A stretch of DNA of 64,000 nucleotides from Myotis daubentonii (Eukaryota > Chordata > Mammalia > Chiroptera > Vespertilionidae). A model generated the notes under the pieces. That model was not told where the DNA came from, ran no database searches, and worked only from the letters and a program-made list of their open reading frames with translations. Positions 1 through 12,632 of this stretch are shown one piece after another. The translations under genes were made by a program, and so were the position numbers. Each line of letters begins with the position of its first letter. Within the stretch, counting starts at the first letter, position 1. The stretch covers positions 91,463,063 to 91,527,062 of the forward strand of contig NC_081841.1 in the NCBI RefSeq assembly GCF_963259705.1. The letters run 5' to 3'.

Positions 1-437
1 TGAGTAGATAAAAGGGATGAGGCTATAAAGGCAGGGCCCAGAGCCTTTTTCTCAGATGCTTGCCATGACCCAGCAGAGAGTGGGTAGCTGGAAAAAAGGA
101 AAGAGCAGGATTTTCAAAATGGCAGCACATTCACTCAGCAAACATCTTTGGGCCAGACCTTCTCGGACCTCAGAGAGCACACCATCAGGTACAGTAAACA
201 AGCAAGCATTTAGGTTGAGCCATATGAAGCTGCCATTTTTAGGGTCAGAAATGGTAGAACATTGGCATTTTCATATGGCTCAACTTAATAAGCAGATGAA
301 AACTATGCTATTGCAAGTATGTTGCAGTGGGGCCAGCATGCAGTGCTACAGGAAGTCTAGGAAAGAGGGCCATCACAGTGACGCGGGGTCAGGGAATAAG
401 AAGGGACAGCACAGCTGAGTGTTGTTTTTTGTTTTTT
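1..437. other. Unassigned intronic DNA
   Basis: No exon, RNA gene or recognisable repeat is seen here. Short open frames have no family resemblance. By position it lies in the CRADD last intron. Confidence 0.5.
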
Positions 438-451
438 AAAAAAATTATTGA

Positions 452-666
452 TGCCATAGCCAGTTTGGCTCGGTGGATAGAGCGTCGGCCTGCAGACTGA
501 AGGGTCCCAGGTTCAATTCTGGTCAAGGGCACATGCCCGGGTTGCGGGCTCGATCCCCTGTGGGGTGTGAGCAAGAGGCAGCCAATCAATGATTGTCTCT
601 CATCATTGATGTTTCTATCTCTCTCTTCCTCTTCCTGCCTCTCTGAAATCAATAAAAATATATTTT
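452..666 (+). mobile_element. Ves SINE (tRNA-derived)
   Basis: A full SINE runs from the tRNA-like head (box A region near 465-480, box B-like GGTTCAATTCTGG near 511) to a pyrimidine-rich body and an A-rich tail. It is flanked by the direct repeat AAAAAAATTATTGA at 438-451 and 667-680, which marks an L1-type target-primed insertion. It split an older antisense L1 3' end. This family is typical of vespertilionid bats. Confidence 0.93.
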
Positions 667-2540
667 AAAAAAATTATTGAGGTATAATTGGCATACAATA
701 AATCACACATATCCTTAGAGTACAATTCGATAGGTTTTGACACATGTATACACCCATGAAGCCATCACTACAATCAAATAATGATGAACATATCTATCAC
801 CCCTCCAAGTTTCCTCATCCCCCTCTGTAATTCTTTTTTCCCTTCCCCAGGCAAACATTGATTTGCTTTCTGCCATTATGCATTAACTAGAGGCCCAGTG
901 CACGAAATTCGTGCCCTCGGGGGAAGGGGGGGTCCTTCAGCCTGGCCTGTGACCTCTTGCAGTCTGGGAGCCCTGAGCAGGCCTAAGCCGGCAGTCGGAC
1001 ATCCTTAGTGCTGCTGCGGAGGCGGGAGAGGCTCCTGCCACTGCTGCTGCACTCGCCAGCCATGAACCTGGCTTCTGGCTGAGCGGCACTCCCCCTGTGG
1101 GAGCGCACTGACCACCAGGGGGAAGCTTATGCATTGAGCGTCTGCCTCTTAGTGGTGAGTGTGCATCATAGCAACCAGTCATTCTGTCATTTGGTCAATT
1201 TGCATATTAGCCATTTATTACATAGGATGCCTTTCCCTAGGATATAGACAGAGTTATACAGTGCTCTTTTTTGTCTGGCTTCTTTCATTCTGCATTTTAT
1301 TTTTAGATTGAAATGTGTATTGATATTTCATTCCTTTTTATTACTGAACAATATTTCATTACACAGATCACCACAGTTTGTTTTTCCATTAACCTGTGGA
1401 TCAACACCTGTGTTGTTGGCTATTTCAAATAAAGCTGCTATGGACATTCATATCCAAGTCTTTGTATTGCCATAGGCTTTTTCTCTTTGGCATATAAGTA
1501 GGAGTGGAAAGGCTGGATTGTATGGTAGGTGTATGTTTAACTTCTTAAGAGACTGCCAAACTGTTTTCCAAAATGGTTGTTCCATTTTGTTTTCCCACTA
1601 ACAGTGTTTGAGAGTTTCAGTTTCTCCACATCCTTGACAGCATTGTATATCAGTCTTCTTAACTTTTCAACTTTAATAGGTGTATAGTGGTATCTCTTTG
1701 TGGTTTTAATTTATGTTTAAATCTCTATTGACTAATGATGTTTGGCATCATTTCATGTGTTCATTTCCCATCTGCATATCTTCTCAATTGAAATGTCTGT
1801 TCAAATCTTTGCCCATTTTTTAATTGAGTTGTTTGTTTTCTTATTAAACTTTGATAAATTTTTATATACTATAAGTCCTTTATAAGATATATGATTTGCA
1901 AATGTTTTCTTGTAGCCTGCAGTTTGTCTTTTTCTTAACATTGTCTTTCAAAGAGCAGAAGTTTTACATTTTGATGATATCAGTTTATCAATTTGTTCCT
2001 TTATGGACTTTGCTTTTGGTGTTGTTTCTAAGAAAACTTTGCCTGAGGTTGCAAATATTTTTTGTCTTCTTTTTCTTTTAGAAGTTTTGTAGTTTTAGGT
2101 ATTTCATTTGGGTCTTCAATCCATTTTGAATTAAGTTTTGTATGTAGTATGAGGTATGAATTGAAGTTCTCTTTTTTGTGTGTACATATGGTAGCCAATT
2201 TTTTCAGCAGCATTTGTTGGAAAGACTTTTCTTTCCCCACTGAATTGCCTATGCACCTTGGTTGAAAATTAGTTTTCCATATTGGTGTAAATCTATTTCT
2301 GGACTTAATTTCTGTTCAATTGATCTGTCATTTCACTAATATCACAGTGTCTTTATTTTTTAGCTTTAGAATAAGTCTTGAAACAAGGTAGTATAATTTC
2401 TCCAACTCTTTTTTCAAAATGATTTTGGCTCTTCTATTTCCTTCACATCTCCTTATAAATTTTAGAATTAGTTTGTCAATTTCTATTTTAAAATATGCTG
2501 GGATTTTGATTGAGTGATTTTGACTGAAAGTTTTGGAGAT
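667..2540 (-). mobile_element. Old L1, 3' part, antisense
   Basis: The sequence reads as the reverse complement of an ancient mammalian L1: 3' end first (from about 680), then ORF2 C-terminal and RT-side sequence up to about 2540. It is heavily diverged and has no long open frame. A Ves SINE sits at its 3' end and a Helitron at 887-1227. It is antisense to CRADD. The right boundary is approximate. Confidence 0.75.
887..1227 (-). mobile_element. Non-autonomous Helitron (HeliBat-type)
   Basis: Read on the - strand it begins TCCTATGTAATAAATGGC and ends with a short hairpin (GCACGAATTTCGTGC) followed by GGGCCTCTAG. The TC start, 3' hairpin and CTAG end are Helitron hallmarks, and the insertion lies between A and T with no target duplication. 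It has no coding capacity. It interrupts the old L1. Confidence 0.88.
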
Positions 2541-3174
2541 TGCATGAGGATGTATTCATAGAAGGGAGGTATTCAAACATCATTTTTGTATCTGAACAGC
2601 TGGAATTTTTGAGACCAATACAGCATTTAAAATATTTTCCACAGCCTTGCTTCCAAGTTTATTGAAAACCCACCTGTGAAAAATGGTGTTATTCAATGCC
2701 AAAGGATACAGGAAAAATAAAATGTTCTAATGCTGGTCCTTATTTCTTATTATTTCACCACCTTCCCTCCCTTTTCTTCCCATGTCCTCCCAGAGAGAGA
2801 AAAGAGTAAAGACAGTTCTCTCTGGCAGACTTTGACCCCTGGGAAAAGATCACAAATACTTGGGAGGATCTGTGCTTTCTTGAGAAAGAAGAGTCCTTTT
2901 TGCTGTGTTTTCCTCCTTCCCCCAGATGGCTAGAAGCTCATTCACCAAGTATTTGACTATTACACTACACACAATTTTCTTCCATTGCTTGGTACGGAAT
3001 CACAAATGAAACACCTGTAGGGCCTGAGAGGTGCTGGACATGGGAAAGCAGCCCAGAAACTGGCTTTCAGGTGCTTTCACATGCATTGTTGGGAGAGAGT
3101 GGATGTTGGGGGTAACTAGCATAAGGGTAACTCTGATGAGCTGGCAAGCAAAGCCACAAATCTGGAAATTTGTG
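2541..3174. other. Unassigned intronic DNA
   Basis: No gene or classifiable repeat is recognised. Some of the left side may be a decayed extension of the neighbouring L1. Confidence 0.4.
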
Positions 3175-3208
3175 AAACCTCCCAATTTTATTTCCTTTTA
3201 TATATATA

Positions 3209-3598
3209 CTAGAGGTCTGGTGCATGAGATTCGTGCACTGGGTTGGGGAGGGAGTCCCCAGTCTGGGACCCCTTGGGGGATGTCCACCTTCTGGCTTAGG
3301 CCCGATCCCGCTGGGGATCGGGTCTAAGTCAGCAGTCAAACATCCCTCTTGCAGTCTGGGGCTCTCACAGTCCGGGACCCCTCACTCCTTACCGCCCGCC
3401 TGCAGTGGAAGCAGGAGAAGCTCCTGCCACTGCCGCTGTGCTTGCCAACTGTGAGCCTTGCTTCTGGCTGAGTGGCACTCCTGCTGTGGAGCTCACTGAC
3501 CACCAGTGGCAGCTCCTGCATTGAGCGTCTGCCCCCTGGTGGTCAGTGCACATCATAGCGACCAATCAATTTGCATATTATGCTTTTATTATATAGGA
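3209..3598 (-). mobile_element. Non-autonomous Helitron (HeliBat-type)
   Basis: On the - strand it runs from TCCTATATAATAAAAGC at 3598 to the CTAG end at 3209-3212, with a terminal hairpin at about 3222-3239. The GC-rich interior has no open frame of interest. It directly abuts a second Helitron at 3599. Confidence 0.88.
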
Positions 3599-3811
3599 CT
3601 ATAGGCCTGGTGCACAAAATTCATGCATGGGTAGGGTCCCTAGACCTGGCTGGAGATCAGGACTGATCAGGGCCTTCTGGCTGCCAGCTGGGGCCTTCCT
3701 TTGTTCCGCGCTGCTCCCTGGTGGTCAGCACACATCATAGTGAGTGATCAAACTCCCAGTCTTCCAATTGAACTCCCGAGGGGACACTTTGCATATTAGC
3801 TTTTATATATA
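3599..3811 (-). mobile_element. Second, abutting Helitron
   Basis: The 3' end motif, GGCCTATAG on the - strand, starts at 3599 beside the neighbour's 5' end. The 5' end on the right (GCATATTAGC, then TA-rich) merges into the SINE's TA-rich tail, so that boundary is good to about 8 bp. The interior is shortened compared with its neighbour. Confidence 0.75.
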
Positions 3812-4021
3812 TAAATGTTTTTATTGATTGATTTAGAAAGAGGGACATCAATGTGAGAATATGAGAGAGAAACCATTGCCTCCTGCATGGGTCCCGACTG
3901 GAGATTGAACCTGCAACCTGGGTATATGCCCTTGCTGGGAATCAAATCCGCCACCTTTTGGTTTACAGAGCGACACTCCAACCAACTGAGCCATACTAGT
4001 CAGGCAAAACCTCCCAATTTT

Positions 4022-4335
4022 CAAATGTGCTCTCTTTAGTTTTTGAACTGCACAGCCCAAATGAAACATATCTGTGGGCCAAATTCAGTCCACTAGTATC
4101 AGTGTGCAGCTTATGAGGAATGGGTTCTTTCATTTGCTTTCTTTCATCACCTCCCTAAAGGATCTATTTCAACAATTGCTTATTGAGAGGCAATGTATGA
4201 TGGTTGGGGAAGAGGGTTGAGAAGACTTTCTGTGCCCCTGTGCTTGAGGGACTCCTGCTCCAGTGGGGGCTTAGGTGTGGCATAGAGAGTCATTCCAGTG
4301 TCACCTCCTATTCTCTCCTGGATCTGCTCCTTCTC
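4022..4335. other. Unassigned intronic DNA
   Basis: No recognisable gene or repeat. It ends at the target site duplication of the HAL1 element. Confidence 0.4.
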
Positions 4336-4349
4336 AAAATCCTCACTGT

Positions 4350-6660
4350 TGAGAGAAACCAAGATGGCGGCATAGGTAAACACTGGAAATTGCTGTCTCC
4401 CACAACAAATTCAAAAATACAACTAAAAGACAAAACGGACATCATCCAGAAACTACAGGAAGGCTGGCTGAGAGGAAATTCTACAACTAGAAGGAAAGAG
4501 AAAAGCACACTGAGACTCAGAGGAGATGCGGAAGTGCAGAGGTACGGAGGCAGACGTGGCAAGGGCTGGCAACTGAGGACGTGGCTGTCTTTCTGAATCG
4601 GGAGGGAGTCACAAGCCCCCAACTGCTCTGAACTCCAGTTCCGGGTGAGTCTCTGGGAACCCAGACTCATATGAGGAGAAACTGGACTGTCTGGCAGTGG
4701 GCAGAACTCGAAACTCGAGGGTGGCTTTCTCTCAGAGGTGCTTGCATCGATTACCAGGACACTGAGACGCGGGGCCCCTTAAGGCAGGGCTGAGGATCAG
4801 ACATAGCTGCTTGCCCCGCCCTGTTGATTCCCTGAGACCCCGCCCCACCCCAGCTGCGGCAGAGGCTTTTGCATATGAAAGCCCTGGCCCTTTGCAATCT
4901 GAAAATTACCTAAAAAACTGCAGCTGGTCAGACAGACCCAGAACTTCCAAGAGAAGGCCCAACGCCCCACAGGAGCTTGCATTGCTTCACAGCTGGGCCT
5001 CATTTGGGCACCTCCAAACCCCAAACAAGGAAGGGGAATCTGCAGATCTCTTTGTAGCTCCTGCTGGGTAGCTTTGGGCAGAGGCTAAATTAGCACCTCC
5101 TTAGATCCAAGAGCCAGTGTACCCAGTGGTCAGAGTGGGAACATTCAGATTACAACTCCTGAGATCCATAAGGAACACACTCAAGAGGCAGACTTAGTGA
5201 GCACCAAAGCCCCAGTGAAGCAAGTCTTGCCCCATAAGGGCGTCTCCAGCACAGAAGTTCTCCCACTGCAGACACAGCTGATTCTCACAGCCAATTGGCC
5301 TGGAGGTCAATTCCTCTCAGTGATACCTACAACAATCAAGGCTTAACTACAAGACTGTGCACAAAGCCCACAAAGGGGTGCACTAAGAGTGTCCATCTCA
5401 GATAATTGGGGAGGCTGAGCCACTGGGCTCTATAGGACACCTAGCACACAAAGCCACTCTACCAACGCAGGGAAGCATAAAAAATGTGGAGACAAAGAAA
5501 CAGGTCACAAATGACAGAAATGGAGGAAACCGAATGACTGGATATAGAGTTCAAAACCACGGTTATAAGGTTTTTCAAGAATTTTCTGGAAACCGCCAAT
5601 AAGTTTAGTGAGACCCTGGAGGATATGAAAAAAGACCAACTAGAAATTAAGCAAAACTGACTGAAATAAAGAATAACATACAGAGATCCAACAGCAGACA
5701 AGAGGATCACAAGAATCAAGTCAAAGATTTGACATATGAAGAAGCAAAAAATACTCAACCAGAAAAGCAAAAAGAATCCAAAAATATGAAGATAGTGTAA
5801 GGAGCCTCTGGGACAGCTTCAAGCGTACCAACATCAGAATTATAGGGGTACCAGAAGATGAGAGAGAGCAAGACATTGAAAACCTATTTGAAGAAATAAT
5901 GACAGAAAACTTCCCCTACCTGGTGAAAAAAATAGACTTACAAGTCCAGGAAGCGCAGAGAACCCCAAACAAAAGGAATCCAAAGAGGACCACACCAAGA
6001 CACATCATAATTAAAATGCCAAGAGCAAAAGACAAAGAGAGAATCTTAAAAGCAGCAAGAGAAAAACAGTCAGTTACCTATAAGGAAGTACCCATATGAC
6101 TGTCAACTGATTTCTCAACAGAAACTATGCAGGCCAGAAGGGAGTGGCAAGAAATATTCAAGGTGATGAATAGCAAGAACCTACATCCAAGATTACTTTA
6201 TCCAGCAAAGCTATCATTCAGAATAGAAGGTCAGATAAAGAGCTTCACAGATAAGAAAAAGCTAAAGGAGTTCATCACCACCAAACCAGTATTATATGAA
6301 ATGCTGAAAGGTATTCTTTAAGAAGAGGAAGAAGAAAAAGGTAAAGATAAAAATTATGAACAGCAAATACATATCTATCAACAAGTGAATCTGAAAAACA
6401 AGTGAATAAAAAATCTTATGAACAGAGTAAACTGGTGAATATAATAGAACCAGGGGCATAGAAAGGGAGTGGACTGACAATTCTTGTGGGGAAGGGGTGT
6501 GGGGGTGCAGGAAGAGACTGGACAAAAATCGTGCACCTGTGGATGAGGACAGTGGGAGGGGTAAGGGCAGAGGGTGGGGTAGGAACTGGGTGGAGGAGAG
6601 CTATGGGGGAAAAAAGAGGAACAACTGTAATAATTTGAACAATAAAGATTTAATTAAAAA
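4350..6660 (+). mobile_element. Full-length HAL1 (half-L1) retrotransposon
   Basis: A complete 2.3-kb insertion is flanked by a perfect 14-bp repeat, AAAATCCTCACTGT, at 4336-4349 and 6661-6674. It has an L1-like 5' UTR (about 4350-5460, opening with CAAGATGGCGG near 4361), one ORF1-type region (about 5480-6321), then a GA-rich 3' UTR with AATAAA near 6641 and an A tail. There is no ORF2 sequence between ORF1 and the 3' UTR, which is the defining HAL1 structure. It is the only L1-class element here in the sense direction of CRADD. Confidence 0.88.
5480..6321 (+). pseudogene. HAL1 ORF1 (L1 ORF1p-like), inactivated
   Basis: This would encode the L1 RNA-binding chaperone ORF1p. The RRM/CTD half is clear: [20 protein letters not shown] near 6003-6062, and the C-terminal block TMQARREWQEIFKVM through KLKEFITTKPV to the stop at 6319-6321. 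An in-frame TGA at 6097-6099 splits the CTD where a related copy in the window (- strand, ending 27888) has Arg, consistent with a CpG transition (CGA to TGA). The N-terminal coiled-coil half has further stops, so the copy cannot supply ORF1p. Confidence 0.82.
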
Positions 6661-6674
6661 AAAATCCTCACTGT

Positions 6675-7085
6675 CACAGATTTCAGGCTTTTAAAAAGGT
6701 CATGGTCGCTTATGCTTGGAGGAGTCCTGGAAGGCTTCTCTGAGGAGGCGGCATGTGTGCTAATTGTTGAATATAGAGCAGTAATTAGCCAGCTGAATGT
6801 ACACCAGAACAGTGTTCATCAGACTTCTGCTTACTATTGGTAGTGGAACATGAAGTCAATTTAGTGGTTCCTAAGCAGGATTAAAATAAAATAAAATAGG
6901 ATTGTATGTAGTAAATATAAGTATTTTTTGTTTTCTTAAACTTTTCTTTAATTTCACACACACATATGTGCACATGCTTCTAATACATGTATATTTTTTT
7001 TAAAAAAAATTTTGGTTAAAAAACAGAAAAACAGTCTGGAAAATTTCTCATTTTTGAGAATTTTAACAAGGAGATTATCAGAATA
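6675..7085. other. Unassigned intronic DNA
   Basis: AT-rich intron without recognisable genes or repeats. Confidence 0.4.
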
Positions 7086-7375
7086 TCTATATATAAAAGC
7101 CTAATATGCTAAATGTCCGACTGAGCGGTCGACCAACCACTATGACGTGCACTGACCACCACCGGTAGGTTAGCTTGCTGCTGGGGTTCGGCTGATCGGG
7201 ATTGGGTGAGATGGGGCCGGACACATCCTGGAGCCCTCCCATGGTCCCTCCATGGTCCCTCTCTGGCCACTGGCCTTGATCAGCCCCAATTGGGACTGGG
7301 CAAGATGGCCCTGATGGGCCCTGATCGCTGGCCAGGCAGAGGGACCCCACCTATGCACAAAATTTGGGCCTCTGA
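7086..7375 (+). mobile_element. Non-autonomous Helitron, degraded 3' end
   Basis: It starts TCTATATATAAAAGCC and continues CTAATATGCTAAATG like the other Helitrons here. It ends GCACAAAATTTGGGCCTCTGA, so the 3' hairpin has lost one arm and the terminal CTAG is mutated. The interior is GC-rich and non-coding. Confidence 0.8.
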
Positions 7376-9162
7376 TTCATTAATAATGATCCAATGTTAT
7401 TTATGAGATCCTTTCATAAATGTGCCTCCAAATTCTTAACTTTAGCTGCTTACTTGCAACTAGAAATGTACACTGCATACCTGCTAGGACAGGGCTCTGT
7501 AGGTCACTGTCTTCCAAGCTCCATTACCAATTAATTGTGAGAGTGAACAAGTGACTTTAATTCCTTTGATTTTATTCCCTTCATTGGTAATCTAAATGAA
7601 TTGATTTAGACAGAGAGTTTTCAAGCCCTCAATTCCATGGAGGTGCTTTAGACAAACTGCAAACAATTTACATAAATAGCTAAATTTGCCCACTACTATA
7701 TCATTAGCACTAAAAAGTACTTGGCAGCATAGTAGGTATTAATATTTGCTGAATTAATGTAACTATCTTCAGCATGCCAGTGCATTTTATATGGAATTAG
7801 GCATATTTGAATTAGTGGGTAAAATTTATTACCGAAGTCTCACTTTAGGTGTAAAATTTGGAATAATGCAAATCCTAGAAAATTAAAATTTTTCCAAGAA
7901 TTACAAAGTGGAATTCTCTACTGAGTTTAGCTCTTGCTACATGGCAGTGCTGCTGTGCTTAGCTAGGTTAGTCTCACATTATGTGAGACCTTCTGAATGC
8001 ATTCCCTACAGAAAATGCAACTGCTCCATAACTTTTTAAAGCTAAAGTCTTAAAAAGATATTTCTTGGGAGCTGTGATGTCCCAGGCATGTGCCAGCTCC
8101 ATGCTCTGAACAAGACAGACACAGTCCTGCCTTGCTAGAGTTCACAGTTCATCGTGGTATATGCCAAATGCTTTCATACTGAGTTCATATGTGGTTGCAG
8201 GCCAACATCTTTGGGCAGACCCTGCATTCAGGCTTTGCCTGCCTCTCTAGCCATATAATGTGCAATCAGGTCATTGATTTGGAAAGGGTTCTCTGACTAA
8301 TGTGAATTCTGTGAGACTGTCATCTCCCTCGTTTCTGAATCCAAACTTAGGTATTTGGAACCAAGGTTACACTTGGGTTTTTTTTGGTTTTGTTTTTTGT
8401 TATTTGAGTTGTGTTTTTCATATTGCAACCAATTAAAACGTATGAACCCTTTCTCCTAAAGTGCATTTAAGGCAAATGGGAAATAATCTGTCTTCATGAT
8501 TGATTTTTAAGCTTGGTAGGATGTCACATTTATTCCAAAATAAATTAAATCTTGTTAGTATCATTTCATCAATCTTGATTATGTCAGTCACCACATTCAT
8601 TGTCCCTTCCAGTTTCAGGATGGCAGCTAATTAAAAAGCCTGCCTTTTGTCTCTCTCCGTAGGTTCCTGATAAGAGGACTAACATTTTTATGTTTAAGAT
8701 AATTGTTGTGTCATAGCTTTGAAAAATTTTGCTTGGCAAATTTATATGACCTCTTCCTTTTTTATTTTTGGTCTTACTGCTAAGCCATTCAACCCAGCTG
8801 AACTTGCATCAAAGGAATGTACTTTTGATGCCTGTAAGCAACTCCTTACTTGATATCCTTCTTCTAAGCAGGTTTAGGACTTATAAAACTTATATCCATC
8901 CGAGCTGTTCTTTTATAATTTTAATAGGTAATTGAAGTTTCTTAAACGAATTCTCTCCCAGGAACCAGCAGCAAAAAAAGTATCAAGGGAGCACAGGGCC
9001 AGCTTGTTTTCTTTAATTTGTGCATCAGTTTAAACATATATGTATTTGATCTTGAAGACTAAAATATAGTTACAAATTTTTTAAATTTTGAAAATGTGAA
9101 GAACAATAATTTGTGGGAAATAATGCGATTCAAGAGTTCTTGTTCCTATTTAGAAAAGGGGA
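7376..9162. other. Unassigned intronic DNA
   Basis: AT-rich sequence with no open frame, splice-flanked exon, RNA gene or classifiable repeat that I can support. Confidence 0.4.
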
Positions 9163-9385
9163 GCCCTAACCAGTTTGACTCAGTGGATAGAGTGTCGGCC
9201 CATGGACTGTAGGGCATCAGGTTCGATTCTGGTCAAGGGCACATGTCTCTATTGCAGGCTCAATCCCTGTGTGGGAGGCAACCAATCAATGTATCTCTCT
9301 CACATCAATATTTCTCTCTCTCTGTCTTTCCCTTTCCCTTCTTCTCCCTCTAAAAATCAATGGAAAAATATACTTGGGTAAAGAT
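9163..9385 (+). mobile_element. Ves SINE
   Basis: The head GCCCTAACCAGTTTGACTCA is followed by a tRNA-like region with box B-type GGTTCGATTCTGG at about 9220. The tail half has CCAATCAATGTATCTCTCTC and ends TCAATGGAAAAATATACTTG. Target repeats are not clear. Confidence 0.88.
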
Positions 9386-11030
9386 TAACTAAAAGAACGG
9401 GGAATGAGAGAGTCAAAACATTATATCTGTATAATAAATCTTCCATATAAAGGAATCTTTAATGTTGTTTATTGGTAGTATGTGAAAAAAGTATTGTCAT
9501 TTATATTGGGAATTTACATTAGTCATGGTGCACTCTGAGTAACTGACATAGCACTTTGGAATTCTGTCCATCTATAACTACACTGATTTTAATTTCAAAA
9601 GGTAGTTTTTAAGTACATGTTTCAACTAACTAAGTAATTTTTGCCATCGGGGCAATGAATTTGTGACTTACAAATGTTAGAAACAGATCCACATTATGAT
9701 TTTTATGGGCTGGAGGTTCTAGTGCCTTTGTGGGTCCATTCCTCCATTAAAAATATTAAAAATTGCAGCTTCTGACTGAGTTGGTGTGAAGATGAATATA
9801 TATTATGTATTCAAACATTTTCTTTGACCTAAGATTCATTTATCCTCTGATTTTAAAAGAAATTAAAATATTTTCATGGGCTGCAAAAAGTATTGTGGGC
9901 TCTCGGCACTGTCCCTACCTGCCTAATGAATGTCGGCTCTGATTAGAAGTTATTTTTCCTCTTCAATTTATTAATTGTACCTTTATATTTAATGTTCATA
10001 GAGTTGTAAAAAGCCAACTCTATTTCTCTAGAACCATCTACATTAAACAACTGAATATTTGATTTGGTAAGAAGGACCTCTATTAGCCCTGACCTATATG
10101 AAGAACTATTCTGAATAAGATATAAAAGACTTTTTAAAAATTGGTAAAAATGGAAATGTATGTTCTTTATATAGCTGATTCAAACCAGCTGCATGGCCTG
10201 AGGGTACCAGCACTTACCCATTTTGTAATTTCAAACAGTGTATAATCATGAGATATCACACTTTCTCTTCTTTTAATCTCCCTTCCTTTCCTATAGCAAT
10301 GTAGAAACTTGTTTTTCTCTTTTTTGCTACCCAGTGTTTTTAAGTTTCAATAACTCGAGGTCAAGTATTATTTCCAATTCATTCATATTCTAATAATTAC
10401 TGTGCTGATGAAAATGATGCATCTCATTATAGAGAATCCAAGGAATACAGAAAAGCAAAAAAAAAAAGGTCACAAATCCTATCATTTAGAAATGTGTCTC
10501 ATTAAGTGAATCGTGTTGGACAGCTCTCTAAGCATATTTGTAGATGTCTCGATGGGTGGATAGATGGATAGAAGCACTTTCATAAAGGCTGGATCATGAT
10601 GCATTCTAATTTTTAAATTTAAAAACCATTACATTAAATTTTACTTGAATTTAACTGGGAAAAAAGAAAGTGAAAATTAAGAAATTACTGAATTTTGAAT
10701 AAACATTTTTTTTTCATAATAAGAAATGTTACTTGATTTTGCCTTCTAACTCTTTTCAAATTAAACATGAATATGGGAAGGGGGAGTTTATTGCTGCCCA
10801 GTTCAATATTGAAAGTGGGTAGCTACCTATCCTTAATCTTGACAGATTTGGCCTGTTACGGAGTTGTGCCCAATTTAATTTTCTACCAATGCCCAGATTA
10901 TGCAATATAATTTATTTGGTTTTTAAGTGCTAAGTAAACTAAAAGTGGGAGCACCTGGTAACACTGTGGCAATAGAGAGCAGAGCTAAATGAACATGTAA
11001 TTATAATGGATCATTCCTTTCAATTTGTTT
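9386..11030. other. Unassigned intronic DNA
   Basis: Nothing recognised; AT-rich intron. Confidence 0.4.
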
Positions 11031-11460
11031 ACTTATCCAATCCTATTCATATATGTAGTGAGTGCCAACTATGTGGTAGGTACTGTCCTTGGTGCCTGGG
11101 TACGTCACTGAACAAAACTAACAAAACTCCCCTGCCTGTGAGTAGTTTATATTCTCGAAGGAATGGGATGATGTGTGGGGTGGAGGCAGTCAGCAACAAC
11201 AAATATAGCACGCCCACAAGATATATAATATGTTAGAAGGTGATATGTGGATAAGGGGCAATCACAGAGCGGAATGGGAGTTGCAATTGTGAATAGGGAG
11301 GTCAGGGTGGGCTCCACTGAGAAGTCACACTTAATGGAGGGAGTCAGCAGGATGGTGTTCCGGGGAGAGGGACCAGCTAGTGCAAGGCCGGGGGTTCCAG
11401 GCTGGCCGGTATATTCAAGCACCAGGATGAATGACAGATTGGTAGAATTCAGTCAGGTTT
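11031..11460 (+). repeat. Ancient mammalian repeat, family not named
   Basis: The text, for example TAGGTACTGTCCTTGGTGCC near 11078 and TATGTTAGAAGGTGATATGT near 11228, has the flavour of an old dispersed mammalian repeat. A related head occurs at about 56060. I cannot assign the family from sequence alone. Confidence 0.4.
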
Positions 11461-12632
11461 GTGAGAATATATGAGAAAAGCGAGTGGCTCAGCAACTTGA
11501 ACTTTAAAAAATTTTAGACTGTTTTGAAAAATTTTACTTTGCCAATATTCACTTCCCTGTTTTTTACTATGGAAGGATATGTTTTCCAGGAGTGATCTTT
11601 GAAAAGCAGAAATAAATAAGCAAAAAAACCATTATAAAAACCACCAAAAGCCCTGGTTTTATCTTAGAATACATGTAGGAAAAAGTGGTGCATCAATAAA
11701 TGAATAACTATTGATTAATGAGAAGTCAAAAACATAAGATCTGCAGGAAATAAAATTGCACTTGAAAAAGATAGTATAACATGTTATATCTAAACAAGGC
11801 TTTGGAAGTATCTGGCTTTATCTTTTAGCATTGAGAAAACAATCTAAGTGAGGCTAAATGACTTATCCCAAGTTACATGTCTAGCTGGTGGCAGGTTCAA
11901 ATTTAGAGAGTACACAGGCCTGCTCATTCTCAGCCCAGAGCTGTGTCCACCTACCTCCTACCTTTTAATTCAGTGAGAACTCAATTATTGCTAATGTTTT
12001 TGTTGTTGACCTGCCATGAACTTGATAGTCAAATCAAGTTTTCCATTACAGTAAGTATGATTTACTTGTATTTTGCAACACGGCCTTGTTATTTGGAGTA
12101 GGCTGTCACTTCATCATCCTGGAAATTGGTTTTAGAAAGACCAAACAGTTTATTTCTCCACCTCTCTGAGAGGCCCAGATTGTTCTCTGTGATTATCTAT
12201 CAGAACAAGGGGTTCTAATTAGTTTGCTTTTCTTTCATTTCCAGGCAGCCAGTCCCTGAGCCAGAGGGATTTCTCTGCCAGCCATTGCACTCAGGGACCA
12301 AGGTTAACATGTGGCCCAGGGCGGTGGTTTGGTCAGATTAGTTTTCTAAGCCTGGCAGCATCCCACTACCCATTCCCTTTCCTCCCATAACTAACTATTC
12401 TGTCTGATAGATATTCTTCTATTTGTGTGTTTTTGTAAACGGTGTTGTTTTGAACATATATTTTAAATTTTTCATTGCTATAGATTTCATTCTTCTGACA
12501 TTTTTGATTTAGGCAGTCTTTTTTCTAAGTTGACCTGCTACTTCCTCTGTGCCCCTTCATGTTATTTATCTATCTGTTCCCCTAGCAGTAGGCTCTTAGA
12601 TCGTTTTCCACTTCTTTCTTCCCACAGTGTTA
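11461..12632. other. Unassigned intronic DNA
   Basis: No genes, RNA genes or classifiable repeats are seen. Confidence 0.4.

Larger units (their letters stand above)
3190..4006 (-). mobile_element. Ves SINE with two Helitrons in its tail
   Basis: The whole block is flanked by a perfect 15-bp repeat, AAACCTCCCAATTTT, at 3175-3189 and 4007-4021. The SINE body is at about 3813-4006 on the - strand. Its AT-rich tail (left side) is split by two abutting Helitrons at 3209-3811. The SINE therefore landed first and the Helitrons followed. Confidence 0.85.

Noticed and set aside
452..545. tRNA genes in the heads of Ves SINEs
   Set aside because: The A and B box-like parts belong to SINEs with tails and target duplications, and the cloverleaf is not kept. 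These are not functional tRNA genes.
4204..4596. 130-codon + strand open frame
   Set aside because: It crosses the boundary and target duplication of the HAL1 5' end, so it is a chance frame.
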